DNA of 64,000 bases from Fimbriimonas planktonicus (GCA_965234685.1 OZ248539.1:1922001-1986000); one strand, 5' to 3'; positions 51,312 to 59,968 are shown, counted from the stretch's first letter. Notes: a model not told the origin generated them from the sequence alone. Made by a program: numbers and translations.

Positions 51312-51944
51312 ATGTTTGTTCCGGTCCTCATAGCGGCGCTTTCCATGACTCAAGAAAAATCTACGTTTCTGGTCCTTCTCGTCCGGCCGGAGAACGCACC
51401 GACCTACTCTGCGGAGCGTTCGAAAGAGATTCAAGCTGGGCACATGGCCCACCTCACGAAGCTGTTCAACGCTGGAACGGCAAAGGTCGCAGGGCCGTTC
51501 ATGGAAGAGCACCGTATCCGAGGGATAGTGCTGATTGAAGCAAAGAATATGGAAATGGCGAAAATGGCCCCAATGGCCGACCCGGCCATCAAGGCTGGTC
51601 GGCTCGCCGCAGAGGTCTACCCATGGGCGGTCGCTCCCGTAAAGTTCGGCACCGCGGTCGAGCCAATGCAACTTGTCACGAATACGATGGTGCTCATCGA
51701 AAGGGTGAACTTCACGCCGAAGAGCTTCTCTTCCCAGCACGCGCTCTACCAGTCCGAGCTTGGTAGCACCTTGATCTCGGGTGTGATCCCAGGCGAGTTT
51801 AAGTACATCGATGCCTTCATCGTTCCCGGCGAGGACAAAGCCAAGGTAGCTGCCCTCGCCGCAAAGCATCCCGCCGTTGTTGGCGGATATGGAAAAGCCG
51901 TCGTGTTAGCGTGGGGATCCGCAAAAGGCGTCGTCAGTAAATAA
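51312..51944 (+). CDS. YciI-related two-domain protein
   Basis: A 210-residue protein. The N-terminal region (FLVLLVRPENAPTY, IQAGHMAHLTKLFNAG, VAGPFME, RGIVLIEAKNMEMAKMAPMADPAIKAGRL) follows the YCII fold pattern with the conserved His and the MADPAIKAG helix. The C-terminal half (about 125-205) looks like a second, weaker copy. YciI-like proteins are small dimeric enzymes of mostly unknown function. The first 11 residues may be a short hydrophobic leader; a later start is possible. It precedes the tRNA-Leu gene on the opposite strand. Confidence 0.65.
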   Translation: MFVPVLIAALSMTQEKSTFLVLLVRPENAPTYSAERSKEIQAGHMAHLTKLFNAGTAKVAGPFMEEHRIRGIVLIEAKNMEMAKMAPMADPAIKAGRLAAEVYPWAVAPVKFGTAVEPMQLVTNTMVLIERVNFTPKSFSSQHALYQSELGSTLISGVIPGEFKYIDAFIVPGEDKAKVAALAAKHPAVVGGYGKAVVLAWGSAKGVVSK

Positions 51945-51949
51945 CGCCT

Positions 51950-52034
51950 TGGTGCCGGGGGCGGGACTCGAACCCGCACGATTTGTGGTCAACGGTTTTT
52001 GAGACCGCCGCGTCTACCATTCCGCCACCCCGGC
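51950..52034 (-). tRNA. tRNA-Leu (anticodon CAA)
   Basis: Folds as a type II tRNA of 85 nt with encoded CCA (51952-51950). Acceptor stem GCCGGGG pairs with CCCCGGC, D-arm GTGGCGGAATGGTAGAC, anticodon loop CTCAAAA with CAA, long variable arm (GTTGACCACAAATCGT) and T-arm GCGGGTTCGAGTCCCGC. The long variable arm and CAA anticodon identify leucine (UUG codons). Confidence 0.95.
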
Positions 52035-52105
52035 CAGGGACAAAGAGTGTACCGCGATCATTTCGTTAGGCCGAACTCACCCCTTGCAACTGCTAATCTT
52101 AAGCC

Positions 52106-53317
52106 GTGAAAGTTCTTGTTGCAGATCGGTTCGAAGAGATTGGCCTCGATGGTTTGCGTCGTCTTGGCGTCGAGGTTATCTATGAGCCGTCACTCTCTGG
52201 GCAGAGCCTTGCCGAACGATTACGCGAGAGCGAAGCTGCCGTTGTGGTCGTTCGCAGCACCGAAGTTCCGGGCGAAGCCATGCGAGAGACCAAGTTGGGC
52301 CTGGTCATTCGCGCCGGTGCGGGATACAACACCATCGACATTGATGCTGCAAGCGAGCTCGGCATTCTCGTCACAAACTGTCCCGGTAAAAACTCGCAGG
52401 CCGTGGCCGAGCTAGCTTGGGGACTGATTCTGGCTTGTGATCGACGTATCCCCGAGAATGTCGCCGACCTGAATCATGGCGTTTGGAACAAGGCCGAATA
52501 CTCTAAAGCGCGAGGACTTCACGGACGTACATTCGGTGTGATTGGAATCGGAAAGATCGCCCAAGAAATGGTTGTTCGGGCGAAGGCATTCGGAATGAAC
52601 GTTGTCGCCTATAGCCGCTGGATGACGCCGGACCTCGCCGCTGGCCTACAAATTGGTCGCGCCAGCAATGCCACCGAAGTCGCCCTCATGGCGGATGTGA
52701 TCTCAGTCCACGTGGCGCTCACACCAGAGACCAAGGGTTCCCTCGATCACGCCTTCTTCGACAAGCTTCGCCCCGGCGCCATTTTTATCAACACAAGTCG
52801 AGCAGAAGTCGTGGTTCAGGACGCGCTGCTCAAGGCCGTCAACGAGCGCGAAGTTCGCGCGGGTCTAGACGTGTTCGAAGGTGAACCCACCGGAGGAACC
52901 GGAAGCTATTCTGGTGCGCTTCAAAACTTGCCCGGCGTGTATTGCACGCATCACATCGGCGCCAGCACGGAACAAGCGCAAGAAGCAATTGCCCACGAAG
53001 TCGTACAGATTGTCCGCGAGTACCGAAGTAAAGGCGGAGTTCCAAACGTCGTAAACGTAAAGCGGGCCGAGGTGGCAACTCACGTGGTTGTGGTTCGGCA
53101 CTTAGACCGCGTCGGCGTTCTCGCCCACGTTCTGTCCGTCCTCAAAGATGAAGGGCTAAACGTGCAGGAGATGGAGAATATCGTTCTTGGCGGTGCCCGG
53201 TCAGCAATTGCTCAAATCTCGGTCGATCGCGAGCCCCGTCCAGAGGGACTGCTCGCGATCAAGATGAACGAGAACGTGTTCGACGTGAGCGTGTTTCAAA
53301 TCGAAAGAGCCGTTTAG
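52106..53317 (+). CDS. serA: D-3-phosphoglycerate dehydrogenase
   Basis: A 403-residue 2-hydroxyacid dehydrogenase with a C-terminal ACT-like domain. Catalytic domain: VIRAGAGYNTIDIDAAS, NCPGKNSQAVAELAWGLIL, the Rossmann motif FGVIGIGKIAQ, INTSRAEVV, LDVFEGEP and CTHHIGASTEQAQ (catalytic His). The ACT region starts THVVVVRHLDRVGVLAHVLSVL. It makes 3-phosphohydroxypyruvate, the first step of serine synthesis. GTG start at 52106. Short compared with the long Mycobacterium-type SerA (no intervening domain). The ACT region suggests serine feedback. Convergent 4-nt overlap with the pilP-like gene. Confidence 0.88.
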   Translation: MKVLVADRFEEIGLDGLRRLGVEVIYEPSLSGQSLAERLRESEAAVVVVRSTEVPGEAMRETKLGLVIRAGAGYNTIDIDAASELGILVTNCPGKNSQAVAELAWGLILACDRRIPENVADLNHGVWNKAEYSKARGLHGRTFGVIGIGKIAQEMVVRAKAFGMNVVAYSRWMTPDLAAGLQIGRASNATEVALMADVISVHVALTPETKGSLDHAFFDKLRPGAIFINTSRAEVVVQDALLKAVNEREVRAGLDVFEGEPTGGTGSYSGALQNLPGVYCTHHIGASTEQAQEAIAHEVVQIVREYRSKGGVPNVVNVKRAEVATHVVVVRHLDRVGVLAHVLSVLKDEGLNVQEMENIVLGGARSAIAQISVDREPRPEGLLAIKMNENVFDVSVFQIERAV

Positions 53318-53943
53318 GACTCTTTCAAGGTTAGAGTTGTGGTGCCGCGGCGGAGAATAACGCTTCGCTCGTTCACGGCTTCCATTTCCCAGCCAAGCGG
53401 CCCTTTGCTTCCCTTTCGCCCGATCCACTCGGTGCCGTTCAGTAGCACGATTGCGATCGGGTGATAGCCATCGATCAAACCGATCAGTTTCGGAGGATCG
53501 ACTTTTGGAGCTTCCGGCTGGCTAGCGCCATTTTCATCGGGTCGAGTGACCGGCAGTGGTGAGAGCTGTCCGGTAGGGGCAGGTAAAGGCTCGGGATCCG
53601 GCAGTTTTGTAATCCCTGATGGCGGTGTTGCCTTCACTACCCGCTTGGATATTTCTCGGAAAGGAGTTGCCGGCGCAACGGCCGGAGGGTCCATGAGCGC
53701 AACCTTCCCGCTCGGAGATAAGCCAGTAGCAACTGCACTTACGGTCCCCCCCGGAGTGGTCCCGACATCTGGAGTTCCTCCAGAAGAAATCACGATGGGA
53801 GCCGCTTCGGCTGTGGGTGCAGGAGCGCCGCCCAGAATCCCCATCGAAGTCAGAAGTTGGAATCCTACGAACCCAAAGACGATGACAACACCGCCCACAA
53901 GGGCGTACATTTTCTTCTGATCTTCTTTCGGAGTCGGCTTCAT
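53314..53943 (-). CDS. pilP: PilP/GspC-like type IV pilus alignment protein
   Basis: A 209-residue protein with a cytoplasmic N-terminus, one membrane segment (about residues 14-34), a long Pro/Thr/Ala-rich linker (about 40-155), and a C-terminal beta domain of about 55 residues. That domain has PPKLIGLIDGYHPIAIVLLNG, GWEMEAVNERSVILRRG and the end TTLTLKE. This domain pattern, a beta-barrel linking inner-membrane PilNO to the secretin, fits PilP or the GspC homology region. The ATGA overlap with pilQ puts it in the pil operon. Sequence similarity is weak, so the call leans on context. Confidence 0.7.
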   Translation of the reverse strand: MKPTPKEDQKKMYALVGGVVIVFGFVGFQLLTSMGILGGAPAPTAEAAPIVISSGGTPDVGTTPGGTVSAVATGLSPSGKVALMDPPAVAPATPFREISKRVVKATPPSGITKLPDPEPLPAPTGQLSPLPVTRPDENGASQPEAPKVDPPKLIGLIDGYHPIAIVLLNGTEWIGRKGSKGPLGWEMEAVNERSVILRRGTTTLTLKES

Positions 53944-55793
53944 TTTGGAGTCCCGGGCTTCGAATCGTTTAGGATGCGAGGCGTTATCGTAACTACAATA
54001 TCGGTCCTTCTCTTAGATTTCGTACGATTTTTGAACAATTCTCCGATGACCGGCAAGTCGCCCAAAATTGGAAACTTCGTTAATGTTTCAGTCTGCTCGT
54101 CTCGGATCAAGCCGCCAAGCACCACCGTCTCTCCATCGTTGACCACCACCGTGGTCTCCGCTTCACGGGTGCTGGTCTGCGGCAATCCGTTGGCATCGAT
54201 GCTGCGGATCGTGCTGACCGCAGGGTTGACGTGCATCGTAATCGTGCCGTCTGGGTTGATTCTTGGGCGAAGCAACAGGATGATGCCGACCGGAAACTCT
54301 AGAACTTCGATCGTTTGGGCACCCAAAGCGCCCGCCGTAGCGATTCGAACCCGCAACGTGTCGCCGATGAAGACGCTGGCGCTGTCGTTGTCCATGACCT
54401 GAACCCGTGGGTTCGCCAAAATCTTCGCGTTTCCTTGGGTGATCTGCGCCGATAAGGTCGCCGTCAATGAACCCGGCATGCGAGAGATCTGTCCTAGTCC
54501 GGCAGGCTTCGTAGTGTTCAAGTTATTGAAAGTCGTAAGGTCAGCAGGGGTGCCGCTTGGCACTTCCAAGAATTGGAGTGGCTGCCAGTTGAAAGTGTTG
54601 CCGATGTTGGACGAGAAGTTTGGCGTCGTTTCAACTACGTTCACGTCCACCATGACCTGCGGCGGTCGAACGTCGATTGCTTCCAACAATCTGATAGCTT
54701 CTGTAACGCGGGCTTTCGGACCTCGGACAACTAATCGGCGTCCTTGCTCTGTTGATGCCAGCTGAAGTTGCTGAAGGTCTTGTCCGGATCCCTGCTGCCC
54801 ACCACCCACACCAGGAGTCGCCTGCTGCTGTTGCTGGCCACCGCCGCCTCCCTGGTCCTGCTGCTGAATGCGCGAACTGATTGGGGAGAACAAGCCTCGT
54901 TCTGGCGAATAAGCCTTTGGAGCCACAAAGACGTCAACGTCCTTCATGGACTCCTTCAGGAATCGTTGTAACGGGCCGCTGGTAATGTACTTTGCCTCAT
55001 AAACCTCGGTCACTACTCCGGAGTCCATCGAGTCGACGGCCTTATCGAGCTTCTCAATTGCCGCTTTTGCTGCAGTAACCCTTTCTGTGCCTCCAGTGAG
55101 GGTAACGATCGATCCGTTCGCCGTGGCAATCACATCTGGGAAGAGTGTGCTCATCTGGGCAACGATTCGATTCACGTCTCCCCTAACTGAATACACTTCA
55201 ACCGCCCGAAGTGTTGGCGTTTGCGCTTCTCCCGAGAAGTCGTCAATGTACTGCTTAGCTTCCTTCAGGTCTTCCTGAATGCCATAGAAAACAATCTTAT
55301 CGCCAATCGCCGTGACGCTTGCCTGCGGAAAAGCGGTCTCAAGGGCTTTAGCAATCTCGGTCGCCTTGGCTGGATCCACCTGGAATCGAGCCCGGAAGGA
55401 AAATGGCTCGAGGGCGCGCTTCATCTCGTCGAGTCCAGCGACCACGAACGTGTTCTGGGTGCGGCGGAAGGTGAGACCAGCAGCAGACACGGCAGCGCGG
55501 ACAGCTTCGTCAGCGGAATTGGCAATGATGGTAAGCGTAATCGGTGTGCGATCTTTGCCCGCGTAAACGATGTTCACGCCAAGTCTGGCGGCCAAAGCGC
55601 GGAATACGGACGGCACGGTTGTGTCCGTAAACGACAACCGAACGGGCAACTGACCTACACCCGTTACGGCCCCGGTTCGGTTCGATGCCGCTGCAGACGT
55701 TACGTCCGCAACCTGTGGCTCGACAGCTGCGGGGGTGGGAACTGGTGTTCCTCCCAGCAGAGAGATTCCTAACGCAATTGCACTGTGACTCAT
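53940..55793 (-). CDS. pilQ: type IV pilus secretin
   Basis: A 617-residue outer-membrane secretin. N-terminal signal region, then a STN-like domain (VRLSFTDTTVPSVFRAL..LGVNIVY, about residues 47-80), N0/N1-type domains (VSAAGLTFRRTQNTFVV, VEVYSVRGDVNRIVAQMSTLFPDV), a Gln/Gly-rich linker near 310-340, and the secretin channel domain. The channel domain contains VMVDVNVVETTPNF, AKILANPRVQVMDNDSASVFIGD, the VVNDGETVVLGGLIRDE signature and PILGDLPVIGELFKN. The ATG at 55793 is chosen, 2 nt after the pilO stop with AAGGAAGG upstream; the frame extending to 55904 would lie within pilO. Unusually, pilQ precedes pilP. Confidence 0.93.
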   Translation of the reverse strand: MSHSAIALGISLLGGTPVPTPAAVEPQVADVTSAAASNRTGAVTGVGQLPVRLSFTDTTVPSVFRALAARLGVNIVYAGKDRTPITLTIIANSADEAVRAAVSAAGLTFRRTQNTFVVAGLDEMKRALEPFSFRARFQVDPAKATEIAKALETAFPQASVTAIGDKIVFYGIQEDLKEAKQYIDDFSGEAQTPTLRAVEVYSVRGDVNRIVAQMSTLFPDVIATANGSIVTLTGGTERVTAAKAAIEKLDKAVDSMDSGVVTEVYEAKYITSGPLQRFLKESMKDVDVFVAPKAYSPERGLFSPISSRIQQQDQGGGGGQQQQQATPGVGGGQQGSGQDLQQLQLASTEQGRRLVVRGPKARVTEAIRLLEAIDVRPPQVMVDVNVVETTPNFSSNIGNTFNWQPLQFLEVPSGTPADLTTFNNLNTTKPAGLGQISRMPGSLTATLSAQITQGNAKILANPRVQVMDNDSASVFIGDTLRVRIATAGALGAQTIEVLEFPVGIILLLRPRINPDGTITMHVNPAVSTIRSIDANGLPQTSTREAETTVVVNDGETVVLGGLIRDEQTETLTKFPILGDLPVIGELFKNRTKSKRRTDIVVTITPRILNDSKPGTPK

Positions 55794-55795
55794 GA

Positions 55796-56380
55796 TTACC
55801 CTTCCTTGGTTTGTTCCGCTGACTCTTCTGCGAGCGGCACGTTCATCAGAACGTATCGCGCCAGAACCACGCCAAGTTCGGTAGCCGAATCCGTTCGGCT
55901 CCACTTGACATTACTTATTGTGTACATTCTTTGCGAATTTTCAAAGTCTCGCAAAAAGGCACGGATATTAGCATAGCTTCCGCCAACGCTAAGTTCCGCA
56001 TAAATCTTCTTGACGCCGGTTAAAGTCTTATCATCTTCCAGCGTGTAACGGTATCCGCGGCTGTCCAGAACCCCGGCTCCGAATGCCTGGGCACGAGAAC
56101 TCAGCTTCAGCAAAGTCACGTTGTGAATCTTCGCGATCGAGTTCAGATCCGAAACAAATCGTGTTTCTTCGGTCGGACCATCCATCGGCCCAATTCGTCG
56201 TTGGTATTGCGTAATGTCCTTCGACTTGCTGTTTAGGGCAATCGCTTTCTTGACGTCTTCGTCTGCCTTAGCAAAGTTTAGCTGAGCACCAATCACTCGG
56301 CCAAATTGAATGATCAACGCGACGGTAGCACCGATGATGCACAGGACAGGAAGCAACCAACCTAAAATTCGTGAACTCAT
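55796..56380 (-). CDS. pilO: type IV pilus inner-membrane protein PilO
   Basis: A 194-residue protein with one membrane segment near the N-terminus (about residues 7-27), a coiled stretch (about 38-60), and a ferredoxin-like periplasmic domain (TEETRFVSDLNSIAKIHNVTLLKL, TGVKKIYAELSVGGSYANIRAFLRDFEN). The segment GSYANIRAFLRDFEN is the typical PilO/GspM-like part. PilO pairs with PilN and links the cytoplasmic PilM ring to PilP and the secretin. It starts 1 nt after the pilMN stop and ends 2 nt before pilQ. Confidence 0.87.
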   Translation of the reverse strand: MSSRILGWLLPVLCIIGATVALIIQFGRVIGAQLNFAKADEDVKKAIALNSKSKDITQYQRRIGPMDGPTEETRFVSDLNSIAKIHNVTLLKLSSRAQAFGAGVLDSRGYRYTLEDDKTLTGVKKIYAELSVGGSYANIRAFLRDFENSQRMYTISNVKWSRTDSATELGVVLARYVLMNVPLAEESAEQTKEG

Positions 56381-56381
56381 C

Positions 56382-58055
56382 TTATTGTCCTCCCGCTGGG
56401 GTCGGCTGCGGTACCTTAGGATCTACGGTCGGGTCAATGGCTGGAACCACGGGAAGGGGCTTGCCTGCGTATTCAACCTCGGCCAGGTTGTATGTCCTGG
56501 CGCTGAGTTTGAACTCGATGAAACTGGTGTTCTCTTCCTTCTTTCGCTCGATTCCGGCGATCGTCGGAGTCGTGAGTGCCTTACCTAGCTGCAGACGGCG
56601 CACCATGTCCACGATTAGGCTTTCCTCATTTGTATTGCCCTCGATCGTCACGTTTTGTTCCTGGCTGATATCGATGGCCTTTATCCCAACTCCGGTCGGG
56701 GTGCTGCGAGAAATCTCATCAATGACGGACACTGCGGGCAATCCATCCTTGCGGAGCAAATCGGCCTGCTGCACGAGGCGCCGAACGGTGCGGTCTGCCA
56801 ACTCGGCCTGTTTACGAATATTCTCCGCGCGCTTCTTCGTATCTTCGGTCTGGCGCTGAAGTTCATTGACCTGATAGCTACCGAAAAGCCAGCCGCCAAG
56901 TCCAACCGCGAGGGCACCGATCGAAACCAGCACACTTCCCAGAAGGTTGCGCTGGGTGTCCTTCTTTTGCTCAAGAGCAAAGTCTCGCTTATAGATCTCA
57001 ACCCGCGGCGCGCCATTCACGAGGTCGGCGCGGTCCATTAGGGCAATGCCGTAAGCCGTGTTATAGGCGAGCGCACCTTGAGGCACGCTTTCCACGGGAG
57101 AATTCGGCACGAAAGCCCGGACAACGGTTTCGTCCGGGTCGTAGTTATTCGACTTGTCACCGAGCCAAGTCGAGAACGCGTCAGTCCAACGTAATTCAAT
57201 ATCAAGCCGAGTTGCAATCGGCTCCAAGAAAGTAGCCATCCGGTCCGTAACACTTGTTACGAGCATGCGGCGTGGCAGGGCAGAAACATCAAATTCTCGC
57301 TCGAAGTAGTCTACAGAGCGACGGATATCCACCGCGAGTTCGTCAATTCTCGCGTCGTTTAGATCAAGGCGGCCATCCTCGGCTTCAGAAACCAGCAAGT
57401 TGGCGCCAACGTTGAGAGACCGATAGAACCATAGCTCACCTTTGACCAAAAGGGTCAAGTCCGCCGAGGTCTCGTGGAAGTTAAGAATGACGACCGATTC
57501 TTCGTGCGCCAGAAATGGGACGAGTGCTCGAAGTCGGGCAAATTGCGCAGGCTCAAGCGAAACCAGGTACAGGTTTTGAGATTCGCATGCTTCCTGGAGG
57601 TGCAGCACCGTGCTGCTGTGCGTCGCCGCAATCAGAACCGGAACTTCATCTACCGCCTGGCTGTTTGGAGAACGCAGCTTGAAGAACCCGTAGGTTCCCT
57701 GGTCTTCTACCAAGTGATAGTGGGCGACTTCCCCGTCAACAATCGTCTTGAGGTCGGTACCGGCAACGGCCGGAACCGAAATTCGGTAGGTCGAAACGCG
57801 AGCATCCGGCACCGCAATACTGACTCGGGTGCTGTTATCAACCTTTAATCGCTCACAAAGCTTCTTAAGAGCCTGACCGACGAGTCCGGGATTTTGGATG
57901 AAGCCGCCACTAACAAGACCGGCCTCGATTTGAAGAATTGCGTGAGCCGTGACCTGGGATCGATTGCCGCTATGCCGGACGTTTACACCACGGATTTCTG
58001 TATCCGTGATTTCGATTCCTACGTAATTGCGATTACGTCCGCGGTTAAAGGCCAT
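56382..58055 (-). CDS. pilM: fused PilM-PilN type IV pilus assembly protein
   Basis: A 557-residue fusion. Residues about 1-345 are PilM, an actin-like cytoplasmic protein: YVGIEITDTEIRGVNV, VSIAVPDARVSTYRISVP, VVILNFHETSADLTLLVKGE, RLDIELRW and GALAYNTAYGIALMD. Residues about 350-557 are PilN: the RVEIYKRDFALEQKKD linker, a membrane helix (about 370-392), a coiled coil (about 395-440) and a PilN-type periplasmic domain (LPAVSVIDEISRSTPTGVGIKAID..EGNTNEESLIVDMVRRLQ). The chain ends in a Pro-rich tail. Normally the N-terminal peptide of separate PilN docks onto PilM; here they are covalently joined. Confidence 0.9.
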   Translation of the reverse strand: MAFNRGRNRNYVGIEITDTEIRGVNVRHSGNRSQVTAHAILQIEAGLVSGGFIQNPGLVGQALKKLCERLKVDNSTRVSIAVPDARVSTYRISVPAVAGTDLKTIVDGEVAHYHLVEDQGTYGFFKLRSPNSQAVDEVPVLIAATHSSTVLHLQEACESQNLYLVSLEPAQFARLRALVPFLAHEESVVILNFHETSADLTLLVKGELWFYRSLNVGANLLVSEAEDGRLDLNDARIDELAVDIRRSVDYFEREFDVSALPRRMLVTSVTDRMATFLEPIATRLDIELRWTDAFSTWLGDKSNNYDPDETVVRAFVPNSPVESVPQGALAYNTAYGIALMDRADLVNGAPRVEIYKRDFALEQKKDTQRNLLGSVLVSIGALAVGLGGWLFGSYQVNELQRQTEDTKKRAENIRKQAELADRTVRRLVQQADLLRKDGLPAVSVIDEISRSTPTGVGIKAIDISQEQNVTIEGNTNEESLIVDMVRRLQLGKALTTPTIAGIERKKEENTSFIEFKLSARTYNLAEVEYAGKPLPVVPAIDPTVDPKVPQPTPAGGQ

Positions 58056-58169
58056 ATTCTAGTTACGTCCGTGTTTCTGACCCGTCGGCCCGCCTTTCCG
58101 AAAACCATCCATGGCTTCCGGTCGGTCCGCCTGCAAAAGCAGCGCAAACCAACCCAGGCAGACACGCAT

Positions 58170-58197
58170 TGTCTACACAGAGGTTATTGGCTGTCAA
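58170..58197 (-). promoter_or_regulatory. predicted sigma-70-type promoter of the pilMNOQP operon
   Basis: On the minus strand, TTGACA (58197-58192) and TAGACA (58175-58170) are 16 bases apart; shifting the -10 box to GACAAT gives 18. It lies about 115 nt upstream of the pilMN ATG. This 300-nt gap (58056-58356) otherwise contains only the terminator of the last pilin gene. Confidence 0.45.
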
Positions 58198-58303
58198 TCG
58201 AACTTTCGGTAGGGTTCGAAGGCTGATCGAAGGCAAATTATCAGAACTTTCAGCTTGCACAATTAAACTTCGATGCATCTTGCCGGCATCATAGACAAAA
58301 TGA

Positions 58304-58328
58304 GGCGGCGAGGCACTGCCTCGCCGCC
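58304..58328 (-). terminator. terminator after pilin gene 1
   Basis: An 11-bp GC-rich stem (58304-58314 with 58318-58328) and 3-nt loop, 29 nt after the pilin stop codon, followed on the minus strand by ATTTTGTC. Confidence 0.7.
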
Positions 58329-58356
58329 GGAACGCGGAACATCTTCAGCCTAACAA

Positions 58357-58749
58357 TTACTGCTGAAGGGTAATGGTTGGAAGGTCAGCTGCGGTGCAGT
58401 TGCTTCCGGCAGCTGGCTTGATCGTAGCCGAAGCTGCAGTCTGCGTGAAGGTGTAGTCCGTAGCAAGCGAAGCAGCGCCGGTGCAAGGGTTGACTGGGAT
58501 GGTGCCACCGAGTTCGGTCGTGATCGCGGAGCTTGGAATGTCGGTTGCGCTGTACGACTTACCGTTGCTCTTCACGTAGAGAGCCTGAACTGCGGTTGCG
58601 ATTGCCTTAGCGTTTGCGTTGGCGGTCTTGTGTCGAGCGTCCTTCACCGAGGAGAGGTAGCTAGGAAGAGCGACGGCAACCAAGATGCCGAGGATGAGAA
58701 CGACGACGAGAAGTTCGATGAGCGTAAAGGCTTTGTTAGACTTGTTCAT
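58357..58749 (-). CDS. type IV pilin 1 (last of eight tandem copies)
   Basis: A 130-residue prepilin. Short leader MNKSNKA is followed by FTLIELLVVVLILGILVAVA with Glu5 of the mature chain; cleavage would be between Ala and Phe. The N-terminal helix runs through YLSSVKDARHKTANANAKAI. The C-terminal region is bounded by two cysteines (NPCTG and GSNCTAADLP) that probably form the D-loop disulfide. The start ATG has AGGAA at a good distance. It is the copy nearest the pilMN operon and has its own terminator. It shares an upstream block with pilin 2. Likely a major or alternative fibre subunit. Confidence 0.92.
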   Translation of the reverse strand: MNKSNKAFTLIELLVVVLILGILVAVALPSYLSSVKDARHKTANANAKAIATAVQALYVKSNGKSYSATDIPSSAITTELGGTIPVNPCTGAASLATDYTFTQTAASATIKPAAGSNCTAADLPTITLQQ

Positions 58750-58820
58750 TTTATGTTCCTAAACCAGCGGACTTAGTTGGAAAGATTTCCCTTTCGAGCC
58801 CCTGCTTTCGTTCATTAGTG

Positions 58821-58854
58821 TTTATCAGAATCTTTTTATTCGCAAGGACACCTT
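58821..58854 (-). promoter_or_regulatory. conserved upstream block, class 1 (pilin 1)
   Basis: Read on the minus strand: AAGGTGTC, then TTGCG, an AT-rich stretch and GATTCTGATAAA. The same block precedes pilin 2 at 59410-59443, while the DNA between block and start codon differs. It lies 72-105 nt before the ATG, so it is probably the promoter region. I cannot assign a sigma factor with confidence. Confidence 0.5.
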
Positions 58855-58886
58855 CCGGGTACTCAGTTTGTGTGACGGCCGGTCGG

Positions 58887-58926
58887 ACAAAGAAAAGCGC
58901 CCGTCCAGACGTATCTGGACGGGCGC
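58887..58926 (-). terminator. terminator after pilin gene 2
   Basis: A 13-bp perfect stem (58897-58909 with 58914-58926), 4-nt loop, followed on the minus strand by TTTTCTTTGT. A typical Rho-independent terminator, 20 nt after the stop codon. Confidence 0.9.
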
Positions 58927-58945
58927 GGTTGACGGGTCAATGCTC

Positions 58946-59338
58946 TTACTGAGCGAGGGTGATGACCGGCAAATCCGCTGCAGTGCAGTTGCTGCCCGTG
59001 GCTGGCTGGATCGTGGCCTGCGAAGCCGTCTGGGTCAGCGAGTAGTCAGTGGCGAGCGATGCGCCGCCGGTGCAAGGGTTGACCGGAATGTTCCCGCCGA
59101 GTTCAGACGTGATGCTTGCGGATGGAATATCCGTCGCGCTGTAAGACTTTCCGTTTGACTTCGTGTAGAGCGCCTGGACGGCGGTTGCGATGGCCTTCGC
59201 GTTTGCGTTGGCGGTCTTGTGTCGAGCGTCCTTCACCGAGGAGAGGTAGCTCGGAAGAGCGACGGCAACCAAGATGCCGAGGATGAGAACGACGACGAGA
59301 AGTTCGATGAGCGTGAAAGCTTTGTTTGTCTTGTTCAT
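58946..59338 (-). CDS. type IV pilin 2
   Basis: A 130-residue prepilin, nearly identical to pilin 1 through residue 60. The leader reads MNKTNKA (Thr instead of Ser) before FTLIELL. Differences cluster in the second half: SASITSELGGNIP and the segment SLTQTASQATIQPATG before the second cysteine. The cysteine pair (NPCTGG, GSNC) is kept. DNA in the first half is almost the same as in its neighbours, including silent sites, which suggests recent duplication or gene conversion. Has its own terminator and class 1 upstream block. Confidence 0.92.
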   Translation of the reverse strand: MNKTNKAFTLIELLVVVLILGILVAVALPSYLSSVKDARHKTANANAKAIATAVQALYTKSNGKSYSATDIPSASITSELGGNIPVNPCTGGASLATDYSLTQTASQATIQPATGSNCTAADLPVITLAQ

Positions 59339-59409
59339 TTTATGACCCGAATTTTCGGCCCAGGAGTGGAAGAAATCCCTTACTGAAGACCGGACTACGA
59401 GATCTATTT

Positions 59410-59443
59410 TTTATCAGAATCTCAATACGCGCAATGACACCTT
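59410..59443 (-). promoter_or_regulatory. conserved upstream block, class 1 (pilin 2)
   Basis: Second occurrence of the block described before pilin 1: AAGGTGTC, TTGCGCG, and GATTCTGATAAA in the same order and almost the same spacing, about 72 nt upstream of the pilin 2 ATG. Confidence 0.5.
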
Positions 59444-59491
59444 TTGGGTAATCGAATCGTGTCACAACACTTCCGGGGGACAAACGCAAAA

Positions 59492-59521
59492 CGGCCCGGA
59501 TGGCAATTGCCATCCGGGCCG
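59492..59521 (-). terminator. terminator after pilin gene 3 (perfect 30-nt palindrome)
   Basis: A perfect palindrome from 59492 to 59521, giving a GC-rich hairpin. On the minus strand TTTTGCGTTTG follows. It lies 14 nt after the stop codon. Confidence 0.85.
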
Positions 59522-59535
59522 AAGCTCAGGATATC

Positions 59536-59928
59536 CTACTGGGAAAGGGTGATCGTTGGGAGGTCAGCTGCGGTGCAGTTGGTTCCGGCAGCAGGCTTGA
59601 TCGTTGCCGAAGCTGCAGTCTGCGTCAGAGTGTAGTCCGTCGCAAGCGCAGCAGCGCCGGTGCAAGGGTTGACTGGGATCGTTCCGCCGAGTTCAGTCGT
59701 GATCGCCGAAGTCGGAATGTCGGTCGAGCTGTAAGACTTACCGTTGCTCTTCACGTAAAGAGCCTGAACTGCGGTTGCGATCGCCTTAGCGTTTGCGTTG
59801 GCGGTCTTGTGTCGAGCATCCTTTACCGAAGAGAGGTAGCTAGGAAGAGCGACGGCAACCAAGATGCCGAGGATGAGAACGACGACGAGAAGTTCGATGA
59901 GCGTAAAAGCTTTATTAGACTTGTTCAT
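59536..59928 (-). CDS. type IV pilin 3
   Basis: A 130-residue prepilin with leader MNKSNKA and FTLIELL. The C-terminal half differs from pilin 1 at only a few residues (PTSAITTELGG, AALATDYTLTQ, AAGTNCTAADLP). The start is ATG 59928, matching the other copies; the open frame upstream to 59967 is not conserved. GGAA precedes the ATG. Upstream it has the class 2 block (59969-59978). Complete with its own terminator, so it looks like an expressed gene and not a silent cassette. Confidence 0.92.
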   Translation of the reverse strand: MNKSNKAFTLIELLVVVLILGILVAVALPSYLSSVKDARHKTANANAKAIATAVQALYVKSNGKSYSSTDIPTSAITTELGGTIPVNPCTGAAALATDYTLTQTAASATIKPAAGTNCTAADLPTITLSQ

Positions 59929-59968
59929 GGCTGATTCCAGTTGCTCCCTCAGCCGCTTGTATCGCACT

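Noticed and set aside
55794..55904. A longer N-terminus for the secretin
   Set aside because: The extra 37 codons lie inside pilO; the ATG at 55793 has a good ribosome binding site and starts the exported region.
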